Positions 43,321 through 53,261 of a stretch of DNA of 64,000 nt are shown here, in pieces. The DNA lies in the NCBI GenBank assembly GCA_016712505.1, contig JADJQY010000016.1:1-64000 (forward strand), written 5' to 3'. How positions within the stretch are numbered: the stretch's first letter is position 1; every line of letters starts with the position of its first letter. A program made the translations under genes and the position numbers. The notes below the pieces were generated by a model. That model saw only the letters and a program-made list of their open reading frames with translations. It was not told the DNA's origin and made no database searches. This DNA is from Candidatus Eiseniibacteriota bacterium (GTDB lineage Bacteria > Eisenbacteria > RBG-16-71-46 > CAIMUX01).

Positions 43321-44477
43321 GCGGCGACGCCGAGAGGCTCGGAGCCCTGGGCGAGTTCACGGTCATCGAGCGCCTCCGCCGGTACATCGAGGAACGGTCG
43401 GGAGCGGCGCACCCCGGTACCGTCCTCGGGATCGGCGATGATGCCGCGCTCCTTCGCCCCCGTGACGGGCACGAGCTGGTGGTGACCACCGACGTGCAGA
43501 TCGCCGGGCGACATTTCCTCCCCCGCTGGATGTCGCCGGCGGAGATCGGGCGACGCGCGCTCGAGGTCAATCTGAGCGATATCGCCGCCATGGGCGCGAC
43601 CCCCAGCTTCGTCCTGGTCTCGCTCGGCCTTCCGCGCAATTTCCGCCTCGATCACCTGCTCGGGGTCTACGAAGGACTGCTGGACGGTCTGGACGCCGTG
43701 CGCGCAGACCTCGAGGTCGACGCCCGGATCGTGGGGGGCAACCTCGCCTCGATCACCGGCGAGGAGTGGTTCCTCGACCTGACGGTGCTCGGTGAGGTGG
43801 AACGTGGTGGGGCGCTCCGGCGAGACGGGGCGCGGGTAGGAGATCGGGTCTTCGTCACCGGCACTCCGGGACGGAGCGGCGCCGGACTCGACCTGATCCG
43901 CCACCTCGAGTCCCGACCCGACGGCGGACCGGCATCTCCCGCGACCCTGATCCGCTTCGGTCTCGAGCACCCCTGGAGCGGCCCCCTGCTCGACGCCTAC
44001 CTGCGCCCGCGTGCGCGCCTCCTGGCCGGCCGAGGTCTCCGCTCCGCGGGAGCGACTGCCGCCATCGACCTGAGCGACGGCCTGCTCGGTGACCTCGGGC
44101 ACCTGGTCGAACGCTCCGGACACGGCATCGCGATCGAGCGGGATCGGCTGCCGGGGTGCGCCGACCGGTCGCTACAGGCGGCCGCAGCGTTTCTGGCGAG
44201 CGGAGGCGCAGGCGGGCTGCCGACCGCGCCGAACTTCAGCGCGAGCGGGCCGCCGACCGCGCCGAACGCTGCCGCACACTGGATCCTGGGGGCGAGCGAC
44301 GACTACGAGCTCTGCTTCACCGCGCCCCCCGGCCTCGACCTCGCGGCCGCCTGCGCTCCCCTCCCGGTCTCCGAGGTGGGCGAGGTGACGCAGGCCCCGG
44401 GGCTGCGGATCATCGGGCTGACGCCGGATGAGGAGGCACTCCTCCGGGCCGGGGGGTTCGATCACTTCCGCGTTTGA
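43317..44477 (+). CDS. thiL: Thiamine-monophosphate kinase
   Basis: A 386-residue enzyme: GALGEFTVIERLRRYIE, GTVLGIGDDAALLRPRDGHELVVTTDVQIAGRHFL, AEIGRRALEVNLSDIAAMGATPSFVLVSLGLP, VGGNLASITGEEWFLDLTVLGEVE, DRVFVTGTPGRSGAGL, AAIDLSDGLLGDLGHLVERSGHGIAIERDRLPG and LGASDDYELCFTAP. All AIR-synthase-fold metal and nucleotide motifs are present (G-I-G-D-D-A, D-x-x-x-E-x-x-H-F, N-x-S-D-x-A-A-M-G). It makes thiamine diphosphate. A duplicated low-complexity loop (GLPTAPNFSASGPPTAPNAA) at 44205-44277 is an insertion relative to usual ThiL. Confidence 0.9.
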   Translation: MSGDAERLGALGEFTVIERLRRYIEERSGAAHPGTVLGIGDDAALLRPRDGHELVVTTDVQIAGRHFLPRWMSPAEIGRRALEVNLSDIAAMGATPSFVLVSLGLPRNFRLDHLLGVYEGLLDGLDAVRADLEVDARIVGGNLASITGEEWFLDLTVLGEVERGGALRRDGARVGDRVFVTGTPGRSGAGLDLIRHLESRPDGGPASPATLIRFGLEHPWSGPLLDAYLRPRARLLAGRGLRSAGATAAIDLSDGLLGDLGHLVERSGHGIAIERDRLPGCADRSLQAAAAFLASGGAGGLPTAPNFSASGPPTAPNAAAHWILGASDDYELCFTAPPGLDLAAACAPLPVSEVGEVTQAPGLRIIGLTPDEEALLRAGGFDHFRV

Positions 44478-44585
44478 CCGCCGGAGATCGGGACACTCCC
44501 GGAGGGCGGAGGGTAGAACCTGGGGCGGATCTGCCTATAATGACCCGTCCACCGGTCGAGCAATCCTGAGGGAGGAGTTCTCGAG

Positions 44586-45194
44586 ATGCCATTCCGCGCC
44601 GTCCGCCGTGCCGCCGTCGTGCTCGCCCTGGCGGGCCTGAGTCCCGTGGTCGCTCACGCGACCGAGGCGGAGATCTGGGTCTTCGTCAAGATCGTCGACA
44701 AGGTGACGGAGGGGCAGAAGATCGAGATCCAGATGCCGTTCGAGATCCTGCGCAAACTCGGCACGCTCCGCTTCTGGGACATGGGGCACGAGAAGGTGCT
44801 CGGGACGCTCGAGGGGGCGCAGGTGTGGAACACGCACAAGAACCTCGAAGCCGGCAAGAACGAGAAGGTCCTGACGGTGAAGGACGAAGACTACGACCTC
44901 GCGGTGGTGATCTCGGCCAAGGAGCGCAAGGCGGGCTCGGCCGGAGTGGTGAACGCCGAGGTGATGAACTACGAGCACAACCAGACGACCTCGTACTCCT
45001 GGGGACTGGCCAACCTCCCGGCCGCGGTGCACACGTACTTCACCAGCGACCTCTGGAACTCGGATCTGATCAAGGCGCGGATCGAAGGGATCGAGCGGAT
45101 CGAGCAGTGCCTGGAGCCGCTGGCCAACGCCGCCCCGTTCACCGTCATCAAGATCGACGGTGGGCCGAACCGCATCATCGTCAAGACGGACTAG
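44586..45194 (+). CDS. Secreted hypothetical protein
   Basis: A 202-residue protein with a clear signal peptide (RRAAVVLALAGLSPVVAHATEA). The mature part has EIWVFVKIVDKVTEGQKIEIQMPFEILRKLGTLRFWDMGHEK, EGAQVWNTHKNLEAGKNEKVLTVKDEDYDLAVVISAKER, YEHNQTTSYSWGLANLPAAVHTYFTSDLWNSDLIKARIEGIERIEQCL and a final VIKIDGGPNRIIVKTD. I recognise no family. The pattern suggests an export-dependent, mostly beta protein of the periplasm. The stop is 4 bases before the next gene, so the two may be co-transcribed. Confidence 0.7.
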   Translation: MPFRAVRRAAVVLALAGLSPVVAHATEAEIWVFVKIVDKVTEGQKIEIQMPFEILRKLGTLRFWDMGHEKVLGTLEGAQVWNTHKNLEAGKNEKVLTVKDEDYDLAVVISAKERKAGSAGVVNAEVMNYEHNQTTSYSWGLANLPAAVHTYFTSDLWNSDLIKARIEGIERIEQCLEPLANAAPFTVIKIDGGPNRIIVKTD

Positions 45195-45198
45195 CCAG

Positions 45199-45754
45199 GT
45201 GCGGAAAGAACCGTTCTCTCGCGGTGAACGATCCTCTCGCTGCGGCGGGCGGAGTTCGAGCGCGGCCTTCACGGTCGGCGCGGCCGCGCTGGGCCTCGTG
45301 TTCTTCGCTGCGTGCGGAAGTCCCAAAGTGCAACCCAAGCCCAATCACGTAGTGCCTGCCGCGGCCCAACCCTTCCTGGTGATCGAACGCACCGGGGGAA
45401 TCGTCGGCTGGAACGAACGGATCGCGATCGACACCATCGGCGCCTGGACCGTCTCGCGACGCGGAACTGGCGAACGGTTGCTCGAGGTCGCTACGAGAGG
45501 AGGAGTTCGAGCGCCTCCGTACCGGTCTCGCGTCGCTGCCGGACTCCGCCTGGGGACGCTTCGGCGCGAAGGGGGCCGACTACATCGAGTACACCGTCCA
45601 GTGGACCGCTCCGGCCACGAGCTCAAAAGCGAACCCCGAGCCACGCGTCGCGAGTGGGCCGTGGCTGGCGGGGCGCGGCGGCCTTCCGGCGGAATGGCAG
45701 GACCTGATCCGCGTGGTCGACCCTCTGCTCACCCGCGCCCGGAGCGGCCAGTGA
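45199..45754 (+). CDS. Emfourin-like lipoprotein, one frame break
   Basis: GTG 45199 begins a lipoprotein signal with FTVGAAALGLVFFAACGSPK (lipobox F-A-A-C). The mature part reads FLVIERTGGIVGWNERIAIDTIGAWTVSRRGTGERLL. Then, after a shift near 45480, it reads LREEEFERLRTGLASLPDSAWGRFG, ADYIEYTVQWTAPA and GLPAEWQDLIRVVDPLLTRARSGQ with TGA at 45752-45754. The R-x-G-G-x-x-G opening, the D-x-x-x-Y-x-V-x-x middle and the L-P-x-x-W-x-x-L-I-x-x-x-x-x-L-L end resemble emfourin, the inhibitor of M4 metallopeptidases. It would act at the membrane. Confidence 0.55.
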
Positions 45755-47664
45755 GCGGCGCCCCAATGAGTGACGAAGCGGAGCCGGAGCGCGGGCTCCA
45801 GCGTCGGATCGCCACCGCATTCCTCGATCCCTGGTTGCTCGTCCCGGTCTTCCTGGCCGTTGCCCTTGCGTTCTATCTGATCTCCGCCGCGCACTCGGCC
45901 AACGGCGCGCACGGCTTTCCGCTCGACGATCCCTGGATCCACCTGACCTACGCGCGAAATCTGGCCCTCCACCAATCCTTCGCCTACTTCCCCGGCGATC
46001 GCGCCAGCGCCGGATCGACCGCGCCGCTCTACACGCTGATCCTCTCGGTCGGCTATCTGCTCTTTCGCGACGAGAAGGTCCTGAGCTACGCACTCGGGAT
46101 CCTGTTCCACGCCGGGTTCCTCGGCATCGCCGCGCTCTGGGCGCGAAAGCATCTGGGTGACATCGTCTGGGCGGCCGGATTCGTGCTGATCCTCGCCTTC
46201 GATCCCCGGATCGCGATCCTCGCCGTCTCGGGAATGGAAACGAGCCTGTTTCTGTTCCTGGTGGCGCTCGCCTTCTGGGCTCGGGCGGAAGGACGGATGC
46301 GCCTCCTCGGCATCGCCCTCGGCCTCGCGCTCTGGGTGCGTCCCGATGCGCTCATCCTGGCCGCGGTGTTCGGGCTCGACGCGCTCCTGGCTCGCCTCCG
46401 GGCCAGTTTCCCGTCCGGAGGCTCGACCGCAGATGCCCCGCGCGGGTCGGTCTCCGCCTGGCTCGTCCCCTTTGCCGGGTTGCTCGTGGCCTACCCGCTC
46501 TTCAACCTGCTCACCGGCGGCGTGCTGATCCCGAACACCTTCGCGGCCAAGCACGCTTACTACAACACGCCGATTCCGACCTTCATTCGCGGCGATCTGG
46601 CCGAGTGCTTCCTCTCCCTCGCCTTCTGGGCACTGACCCCGCTGGCGCTGGTGCAAGTCGGCCTCGAGGTGTGGCGTCTCGTCCGCGGGGAGCGCGGCGC
46701 ACTCCGGGCCGAACTTGGGTGGGCAATCGCACTCCCACTGGCCTACATGCTGCTCCTCCCCTTCTCGCACCGCTTCTCCCGCTATCTGGTGCCGGCACTC
46801 CCCGCGGTGGCGCTGCTCGGCCTGGCCACGTTGCGCGGACTCCTGCTCGGCGGGAAGGAAGCACGGGTCGGGAAACCGGCCGCCGCGACCGGACTGGTGC
46901 TGCTGGCTGCGCTGGTCGGAGCCCAGGCGTTCGGCATCCCTCGGGCGGCGCGGATCTTCACCGAGGCGTGCGGTTACCATCTGGCGCGGCACGAGCGCGC
47001 GGGGCGCTGGATGAAGGCGAATCTGCCGGCCGACGCGGTCATCGCGACGCACGACGTGGGGGCGATCGCCTTCTACTCCGAGCGGCGGGTGGTCGACACC
47101 GTCGGGCTGATCCAACGCGACGCGATCCCTTATCTGCACCAGCCGAACTACACCACCTTCCTGGCCGAATTCTTCGCGCGGGAGAAGGTGACCCACCTGG
47201 CCGTGCTGCGAAACTGGCTCGAGGTGACCAACATCCGGCCGATCTACCTGGCGGAGCCGAAGCCCGAAGTGCTCGAGGTGTTCCCCTGGACCCCGGGACG
47301 GACCCACCTCGTGCCCGAGCAGGTGTCGGCACTCAATCAGCGCGCCGCGCAGGAGTTCCGCGCAGATCCCCGTCGCGCGGTTCCCTATCTCGACAAGTCG
47401 CTCCAGCTCGATCCCGCCAACGCGCGCACCTGGCTGCTCCTCGGGGCGTCACGCGAGATGCAACAGGACCTGCTCGGCGCGGAGCAGGCCTATCGAAAGG
47501 GGCTGGAACTCTACCCCGACGCGGAGGACGGTCTCTTCGCGCTGGCCTACCTGGTGGCGCGGCTCGATCGGAAGGACGAAGCCCGGGCGCTCCTCAACCA
47601 GGTCGAGGCGATCAATCCAGAGCATCCGCGTCTCCCGCAACTGCGCGCCGCGATCGGGTACTAG
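45751..47664 (+). CDS. GT-C-type membrane glycosyltransferase-like protein with C-terminal TPRs
   Basis: GTG 45751 (overlapping the upstream TGA) or ATG 45766 opens a 633-637-residue protein. After PWLLVPVFLAVALAFYLISAAHSANGAHGFPLDDPWIHLTYARNLALHQSFAYFPGDRASAGSTAPLYTLIL comes a multi-helix core of about ten segments. D-D-P-W-I-H in the first loop is the acidic motif of GT-C transferases, and R-P-D-A-L marks the helix region. A soluble part follows with PADAVIATHDVGAIAFYSERRVVDTVGL, then three TPR-like repeats (AVPYLDKSLQLDPANARTWLLLGASREMQ, AEQAYRKGLELYPDAEDGLFALAYLVARL). Probably a surface-sugar transferase with a protein-binding C-terminus. Confidence 0.7.
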   Translation: MSGAPMSDEAEPERGLQRRIATAFLDPWLLVPVFLAVALAFYLISAAHSANGAHGFPLDDPWIHLTYARNLALHQSFAYFPGDRASAGSTAPLYTLILSVGYLLFRDEKVLSYALGILFHAGFLGIAALWARKHLGDIVWAAGFVLILAFDPRIAILAVSGMETSLFLFLVALAFWARAEGRMRLLGIALGLALWVRPDALILAAVFGLDALLARLRASFPSGGSTADAPRGSVSAWLVPFAGLLVAYPLFNLLTGGVLIPNTFAAKHAYYNTPIPTFIRGDLAECFLSLAFWALTPLALVQVGLEVWRLVRGERGALRAELGWAIALPLAYMLLLPFSHRFSRYLVPALPAVALLGLATLRGLLLGGKEARVGKPAAATGLVLLAALVGAQAFGIPRAARIFTEACGYHLARHERAGRWMKANLPADAVIATHDVGAIAFYSERRVVDTVGLIQRDAIPYLHQPNYTTFLAEFFAREKVTHLAVLRNWLEVTNIRPIYLAEPKPEVLEVFPWTPGRTHLVPEQVSALNQRAAQEFRADPRRAVPYLDKSLQLDPANARTWLLLGASREMQQDLLGAEQAYRKGLELYPDAEDGLFALAYLVARLDRKDEARALLNQVEAINPEHPRLPQLRAAIGY

Positions 47665-47733
47665 AAGGGGTTCGGGAACGGGCGAACCACTCCCGCCTCG
47701 GCCGAACCAAGCCTCTCCTCCGCCCCGGCTAGC

Positions 47734-49041
47734 TCACTCCCGCGAGGGCGGCAGGAACCTCGCCTTGATTGCCCCCCAGGTCGACCGCAGAACCGCGGTC
47801 TGAGCGCAGCCAACCCCCAAGGCACCGATGATCCCGCACGGTGAGCCCTCGATCGCGCACGGACCGCCGGACCGAACGGTCAGGTCACCCTGCTCGACTC
47901 CGCAGAACTGGGGGTCTGCGACTCGGTTGGCGGTCGAGTCGAGATCTGCGGTGACCAGTGGTGGAAGTGGCCAGAAGACGTTGCAGGAGAGATTGACCCG
48001 CCCTCGCCCGCCAATCCCTGTTCGCCCGTACGCACACACGTTGTGCGAGACGGTGCCATTTCGCACTCTGCCGGCGTTAACCTGCAGGCCCGTGCCTACG
48101 ATAGTGTTGTTGTGCAGGGTTAAGTCCATGTTCACAGCGTCGATCTCCACTAACCCGCTCTCCCCACCCGATACACCTCCCCCCACCCACACCTCGCAAT
48201 CGGACATCTCCACGCTCGCGTAGACTTCAGTAAGTAGGTCTGCCTCTATGAGCAAAGTGGTTCCGATCGATCCATCCAGATCGCGAAGTGAGCATCGTCT
48301 GAGTACAGTGTGCTGACTACCGATAGCGATTCCTGCCAGCAGGCCCAGCGGCTTCGCATTCGTTGTGACACTGCATTCGCGCAGTGTCGTTGTCATCGCT
48401 CCGTTTATGACGATGAGTCCACGGGCCCCGATGTCTCCCGAGTCCCACTCGAATGTGCAGCCTGTCACCTCGATGTTTCTGCTCACGCTCGCGTACAAGT
48501 GACTACCCGTTGCGTCTGTACTATTGTTCTCGAATGTGCTTTGTTCGATGACCACTTGTCCGCAGTTGTACAGTCCGACGCCTCCACCGTATGCACCTCG
48601 CTGGCTCGGCCCGCCCCAAATGTGGTTCTCGACAAACTTGCAGCGCTGGATCTGCACCGTGGCGGTGGGAACGCCGCCGTCACCCCAATAGACAGCCCCT
48701 CCCCAAAGCGCCCCGTCAGTCCCGGTTGAACCCGCACCACCGGTGAGCGTGACGTCGGAGATTTCAAGGCGACCCGAGCCAAGGCGCCCGCCCTCGATGA
48801 TTCCTCTTCCTTCCTCTGCGACCAGGATACACGTCTCCGCGCTGCCTTGGCCCCTGACCACCAAGTCCCGGCCGGCCGAGGCTTGATAGGAGAGGACATG
48901 GGTACCCGGGGGCACGAGAATCGAGTCGACGTCTGTGCCGTAACGGACCCGAAGCGGACGGTCCGAGGCTGCGCCGGCCGGGAGGACTCCGGACACCGCG
49001 ATGACAACGGCCGTGAAGGCCGTCGCGACGCTACGCCTCAT
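47734..49041 (-). CDS. Secreted right-handed beta-helix protein
   Basis: A 435-residue protein with a signal peptide (AFTAVVIAVSGVLPAGAAS). It then has LVRYGTDVDSILVPPGTHVLSY-type strands, GRLEISDVTLTGGAG, WGGAVYWGDGG, VQIQRCKFVENH, GGGVGLYNCGQVVIEQSTFENN, SRNIEVTGCTFEW, TTLRECSVTTN and VEMSDCEVWVGGG, the pattern of parallel beta-helix turns with a Cys/Ser-rich edge. It ends FCGVEQGDLTVRSGGPCAIEGSPCGIIGALGVGCAQTAVLRSTWGAIKARFLP. The final W-G-x-I-K-A-R tail recurs in secreted proteins of Eisenbacteria-like genomes (from memory). Codon usage is less GC-biased than that of its neighbours. Confidence 0.75.
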   Translation of the reverse strand: MRRSVATAFTAVVIAVSGVLPAGAASDRPLRVRYGTDVDSILVPPGTHVLSYQASAGRDLVVRGQGSAETCILVAEEGRGIIEGGRLGSGRLEISDVTLTGGAGSTGTDGALWGGAVYWGDGGVPTATVQIQRCKFVENHIWGGPSQRGAYGGGVGLYNCGQVVIEQSTFENNSTDATGSHLYASVSRNIEVTGCTFEWDSGDIGARGLIVINGAMTTTLRECSVTTNAKPLGLLAGIAIGSQHTVLRRCSLRDLDGSIGTTLLIEADLLTEVYASVEMSDCEVWVGGGVSGGESGLVEIDAVNMDLTLHNNTIVGTGLQVNAGRVRNGTVSHNVCAYGRTGIGGRGRVNLSCNVFWPLPPLVTADLDSTANRVADPQFCGVEQGDLTVRSGGPCAIEGSPCGIIGALGVGCAQTAVLRSTWGAIKARFLPPSRE

Positions 49042-49368
49042 GTTCCTATCCCCACCTGTTGCTGCGCCCTCTCACTTCGGTTGAATCATACGTAGGCAAC
49101 TGTGCACCAGCGCTGATCTCGTGCACAATCACGAAGCCCGAGCTGAGCAAAGGCCAGACCCCTTCGACACTGAATCGACGCGGGATCGGATGTTGGTGAC
49201 CGGCTCGGTCAAGGGCGGGCGCAGACGTGGCTAGTTGGATTCGTGCGAAGGCATTTGGTTCTGCGGGGTGCCCACTGGATCACGCGCGTCGGCGACCACG
49301 TGGGAGGACCAGCCACTGCGGGAGGCACTCACACGGGACCCGTGCCGGCCGGGAGCATCCGGTCGTGG
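49042..49368. other. Intergenic region, no gene seen
   Basis: About 330 bp in front of the beta-helix gene and behind the small membrane protein. It includes an AT-richer patch at 49080-49130 (TTGAATCATACGTAGGCAAC) that probably contains the beta-helix promoter. No domain-bearing frame is seen. Confidence 0.35.
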
Positions 49369-49662
49369 TCAGCAGGGCTGACGGAAGCTTGCTGATTTCG
49401 AAACCTGAGTGGGGGTCGAGGCCAGACGGTGGATGACCGCATCCGGTCCCGCCACGCGGGATTCCGGATTGGTCGCGCGGCGAACCAAGTCGGGCATCGG
49501 TGCCGTCGTCTCGGCACCTACCGAGCCGCCCCCGATCGATTCCTCGAGGATGGTCTGCGCGATCCCGCCGCCGAACGGCCAGAAGACCGAGATCAGGGCG
49601 AGGGCGACGAGAAAGAGCAGAAGCCCAAGGCTACGAAGACAGGTTTTCACGAACTCGGACAT
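49369..49662 (-). CDS. Small membrane protein
   Basis: A 97-residue protein starting MSEFVKTCLRSLGLLLFLVALALISVFWPFGGGIAQTILEE, one strong membrane helix after a basic N-terminus. The C-terminal 55 residues are polar and unordered (GGGSVGAETTAPMPDLVRR, LASTPTQVSKSASF). ATG 49662 follows CAGGAGCGTTG. There is no known family and no partner gene on the same strand; the SNF2-like gene starts 264 bp away in the opposite direction. It could be a small regulator or membrane anchor. Confidence 0.55.
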   Translation of the reverse strand: MSEFVKTCLRSLGLLLFLVALALISVFWPFGGGIAQTILEESIGGGSVGAETTAPMPDLVRRATNPESRVAGPDAVIHRLASTPTQVSKSASFRQPC

Positions 49663-49925
49663 CAACGCTCCTGATCCCAACTGGATTGCCGCAGCGGGCC
49701 ACGCCGACGGGGCGACCCTGAGACGGCTCCATGAAGTTTCGTGCCGTCGGGCCGCCATCCCACATACGGGGGCGGCTGGAGCGAGGTTACGAGCGATTTT
49801 CGACTTTTCGCCGCGGCCGCGCGGGGGACGATCTGCCGGAAAGAGGCCAGAGAGGTTCCCCAAAGGGGGCAGATTTGCTTCAATGGGCGAATCGTCCAAA
49901 TCCTGAGCTCGCTTCACGAGGTGCC

Positions 49926-52900
49926 ATGGACCTGATCGCAACCTACTCCGCCATGTTCTCGCCGGAGATCCGACGCCGCGGGGAGCCGTACTTCCGCCGG
50001 GGGCGGGTCCATATCCTGGAGAGCGATCCTCACCTGATCCGCGCCACGGTGCAGGGGAACGAACTCTACGAGATCGAGCTGCGGCAGACGGAGAAGGGGC
50101 TCAACATCGTCTGCACCTGTCCGGCCTTCCGCGAGCGGCCGGGTCCCTGCAAGCATATCTGGGCGGTGATGCTCCACGCCCGGGCGGATGACCGCCCGAC
50201 GCCGAACGCCGCGCCACGACCGGCCAAGCGCGAGCCACAGGCCCCGCGGGAAAACCTGCCGGAGTGGAAGCGGCGGATCACCGGCCTCCGGCTGAGTCTC
50301 GAAGAGCAACGGGAGATCAAGGCCGACGCCTGGCCGCGCGGGCGCGAGATCCTCTACGCCGTCGATCTCCTCGAGTCCCGGCGAGGCAACGCGATCATCC
50401 TGCACATCCTGACCCGCGATCGGAAGCTGGCTGGAGGTTGGGGCGGCTCCGACCGGCCCGGATCGCCTACTCGACCCTGCCGGTGCTGGGGCACCACGAG
50501 GACGCGCGGCTTCTCGCGACCTTGGCCGGTTCGCTCACCCCGGAGCAGCTCTGGGTGATGAGCGGGCGAGCCACGAACACCATCCCTTCCCGGTACGAAA
50601 TGCGCGGGCTGGTCCCGCGGATGATCCTCCCGGCGATCTGCGCCACCGGACGGGCCTATCTGCTCGACAAGGTCCACCCGCCGGTCTTGCTCGCGCCGCT
50701 CGATTGGGTCGAAGGGGATCCGTGGCAGATGCAGCTTGCGCTCAAGCCGCGCGAGGAGGGGTACGTCTTCGAGGCGACCCTGCGGCGGGGCGAGGAGCTG
50801 CGTGCGCTCTCTCATCCCGAGTGCGTCCACTCGACCGGCGTGCTCTTCGAGGGGACGAGTGTCGCCGCGGTCGACATCCAGGAGGGCTACGCCTGGGTGC
50901 AGCAGTTTCGCACCCTCCCGGAGATGCAGATCAAGCGGGAGGAAGCGCTCGAGTTCCTGACCGAACTGCACCGCCTGCCGCACCTGCCGGAGATCGAGCT
51001 GCCGACCGACCTGACCCTCGAGGAGGTGCGACTGCGGCCGACCCCGCAGCTCCGGGTGCACGCCCCGGTCTCGGATCACCGGCGTGAGCCGCGCCTCCCG
51101 GTCGAGCTCACCTTCAGCTATGGAGGCGCGGTGATCGAGGACGGGGAGCACTCGCGCGCCGTCTGTCGGCCGGAAGAGCGACGGGTGATCGTGCGTGATC
51201 TCGAGGTGGAGGAGGCGTCGCGCGCGCTGCTTCGCGATCTCGGGTTTCGTCCGGTACGGGAGGACGACTCACCGCCGGAGTGGGAGCTGCTCCCTTCGCG
51301 GCTCGGCGCCGCGGTCGAGGCATTGGTCGGGGCCGGCTGGAGGGTCGAGGCGGAGGGCCGGGTCTACCGCGCCGCCCACGACTTCAAGATCGAGGTTCGC
51401 TCGAACGTCGACTGGTTCGATCTCCAGGGAAGCGTGCGCTTCGGCGAGACCACCGCCAAGCTCCCCGAACTGCTCGCCGCCCTGCGCCGGGGGGACAACG
51501 CCATTCCGCTGGGAGACGGAACGCTCGGGCTTCTCCCCACCGAGTGGCTTCGCCGTTACGGACTGCTCGCCGGGTTGGGCACTGCGGAGGACGGGGTGGT
51601 CCGTTTCCGTCGCTCGCAGGTCGGCCTGCTCGACACGCTGCTGGCCGCCCAGCCGGAGGTGCGGGTCGATGAACTGTTCGAGCGAACCCGCGCCCAGCTC
51701 GCGCGCTTCGAAGGAATCCAGGCGGTCGATCCACCGGAAGGATTTCGCGGCTTGCTCCGCGGCTATCAGCGAGAAGGGTTGGGCTGGCTCCACTTCCTCC
51801 GCGAGTTCGGGTTCGGTGGCTGCCTGGCCGACGACATGGGGCTGGGGAAGACGGTCATGGTGCTGGCGCTGCTCGAAGCGCGCCGCCAGGATCGCCTCCG
51901 CGCCCATCCGCAAGGCGGGGAGCGCCCGGGGCCTTCGCTCGTCGTGGTGCCGAAGTCGCTGGTCTGGAACTGGCAGGCCGAGACGCAGCGCTTCACGCCG
52001 TTGATCCACCTCCACGATCACACCGGCACCCACCGCGGCGAGTTGAAAGGGGTACTGGACGAGGTCGACGTGGTGATCACGACCTACGGCACCCTCCGTC
52101 GCGACGCGGTGATGTTCCGCAATATCGAGTTCGACTACGTCATCCTCGATGAAGCGCAAGCGATCAAGAATCCGGACACCGACTCGGCCAAGGCGGCCCG
52201 GCTCCTCAAGGCGAAGCACCGGCTGGTCCTCTCGGGCACGCCGATCGAGAATCATCTGGGCGAACTGTGGAGCCTCTTCGAGTTCCTGAACCCGGGGATG
52301 CTCGGCGCGGCCTCGCTCTTTCGTCCCGGGGGGGGCGGACTGCGCAATCCGGACGAGGAGACCCGTTCGGCCCTCTCCCGCGCGCTCCGACCTTACGTGC
52401 TCCGGCGGACCAAGGAGCAGGTGGTCTCCGACCTGCCGCCGAAGAGCGAGCAGACGATCTTCTGCGAGATGGAGACGAAGCAGCAGAAGCTGTACAACGA
52501 TCTCCGCGACCACTATCGCTCCCTGCTGCGGAGCAAGATCGAGCGGGATGGACTCAACCGCTCCAAGATGCAGGTGCTCGAGGCGCTCCTCCGTCTGCGC
52601 CAGGCAGCGTGCCACCCCGGACTCCTCGACGACGAGAGGCGCGGCGACCCCAGTGCCAAGCTCGACCTTCTGCTGCCGCGGCTGATCGAGGTGATCGATG
52701 AGGGGCACAAGGCGATCGTCTTCTCGCAGTTCACCTCGCTGCTCTCGATCGTGCGCGACCGCCTCGACGCCGACCAGGTGAACTACGCCTATCTCGACGG
52801 GCGAACCCGCGATCGCGCGGGGAAGGTCGATCAGTTCCAGAACGATCCGGAGTGCCGGTTGTTCCTCGTCTCGCTGAAGGCCGGCGGCGTGGGACTCAAC

Positions 52901-53158
52901 CTCACCGCGGCGGAGTATGTCTTCCTCCTCGATCCCTGGTGGAATCCGGCCGTCGAAGCCCAGGCCATCGACCGCGCGCATCGGATCGGGCAGACCAAGC
53001 CGGTCTTCGCCTATCGCCTGATCGCCCGCGGAACGGTGGAGGAGAAGATCCTCGAGCTGCAGAGTTCGAAGCGCGCTCTGGCCGATGCGGTGATCAACGA
53101 GGACAACGCGGTCCTGCGCGACCTCGGGCGGGACGACCTCGAGCTCCTGCTCTCCTGA
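49926..53158 (+). CDS. SWIM zinc finger-SNF2/RapA-type ATPase, one frame break
   Basis: About 1077 residues in composite. The N-terminus MDLIATYSAMFSPEIRRRGEPYFRRGRV leads to a SWIM finger with Cys63, Cys65, Cys75 and His77 (NIVCTCPAFRERPGPCKHIWAV). An indel near 50440 breaks the frame between KLAGGWG and RPARIAYSTLPVLGHHEDARLL. The rest is intact: GFRGLLRGYQREGLGWLHFL, LADDMGLGKTVMVLALL (Walker A), YVILDEAQAIKN, VLSGTPIENHLGELWSLFEFLNPG, KAIVFSQFTSLLSIV, VSLKAGGVGLNLTAAEYVFLLDPWWNPAVEAQAIDRAHRIGQ. Such bacterial SWIM-SNF2 proteins are predicted DNA translocases in repair or transcription recycling. ATG 49926. Confidence 0.85.
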
Positions 53159-53160
53159 CC

Positions 53161-53188
53161 CGACGCACCCGGCGCGCCGGGTGCGTCG
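53161..53188. terminator. Perfect hairpin terminator
   Basis: CGACGCACCCGGCG is followed immediately by its exact complement, a 28-bp perfect palindrome two bases after the SNF2 stop. A second hairpin comes 37 bases later. There is no T-run, but the pair right behind a stop strongly suggests transcript ends. Confidence 0.75.
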
Positions 53189-53225
53189 AACGTGGGCCGC
53201 GGGCTGAGGCCGCAGCGACAAAAAA

Positions 53226-53261
53226 CACCGGGACCGACCCCACCTAAGGTCGGTCCCGGTG
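53226..53261. terminator. Second hairpin terminator
   Basis: CACCGGGACCGACC at 53226-53239 pairs with GGTCGGTCCCGGTG at 53248-53261 around an 8-base loop. With the palindrome at 53161 it forms a double terminator. The AAAAAAC stretch before the hairpin could act as the U-tract for a transcript from the opposite strand. Confidence 0.75.

Noticed and set aside
45580..47307. A 575-residue minus-strand frame over the GT-C/TPR gene
   Set aside because: It is antisense to a membrane protein with clear helices and has no domain of its own.
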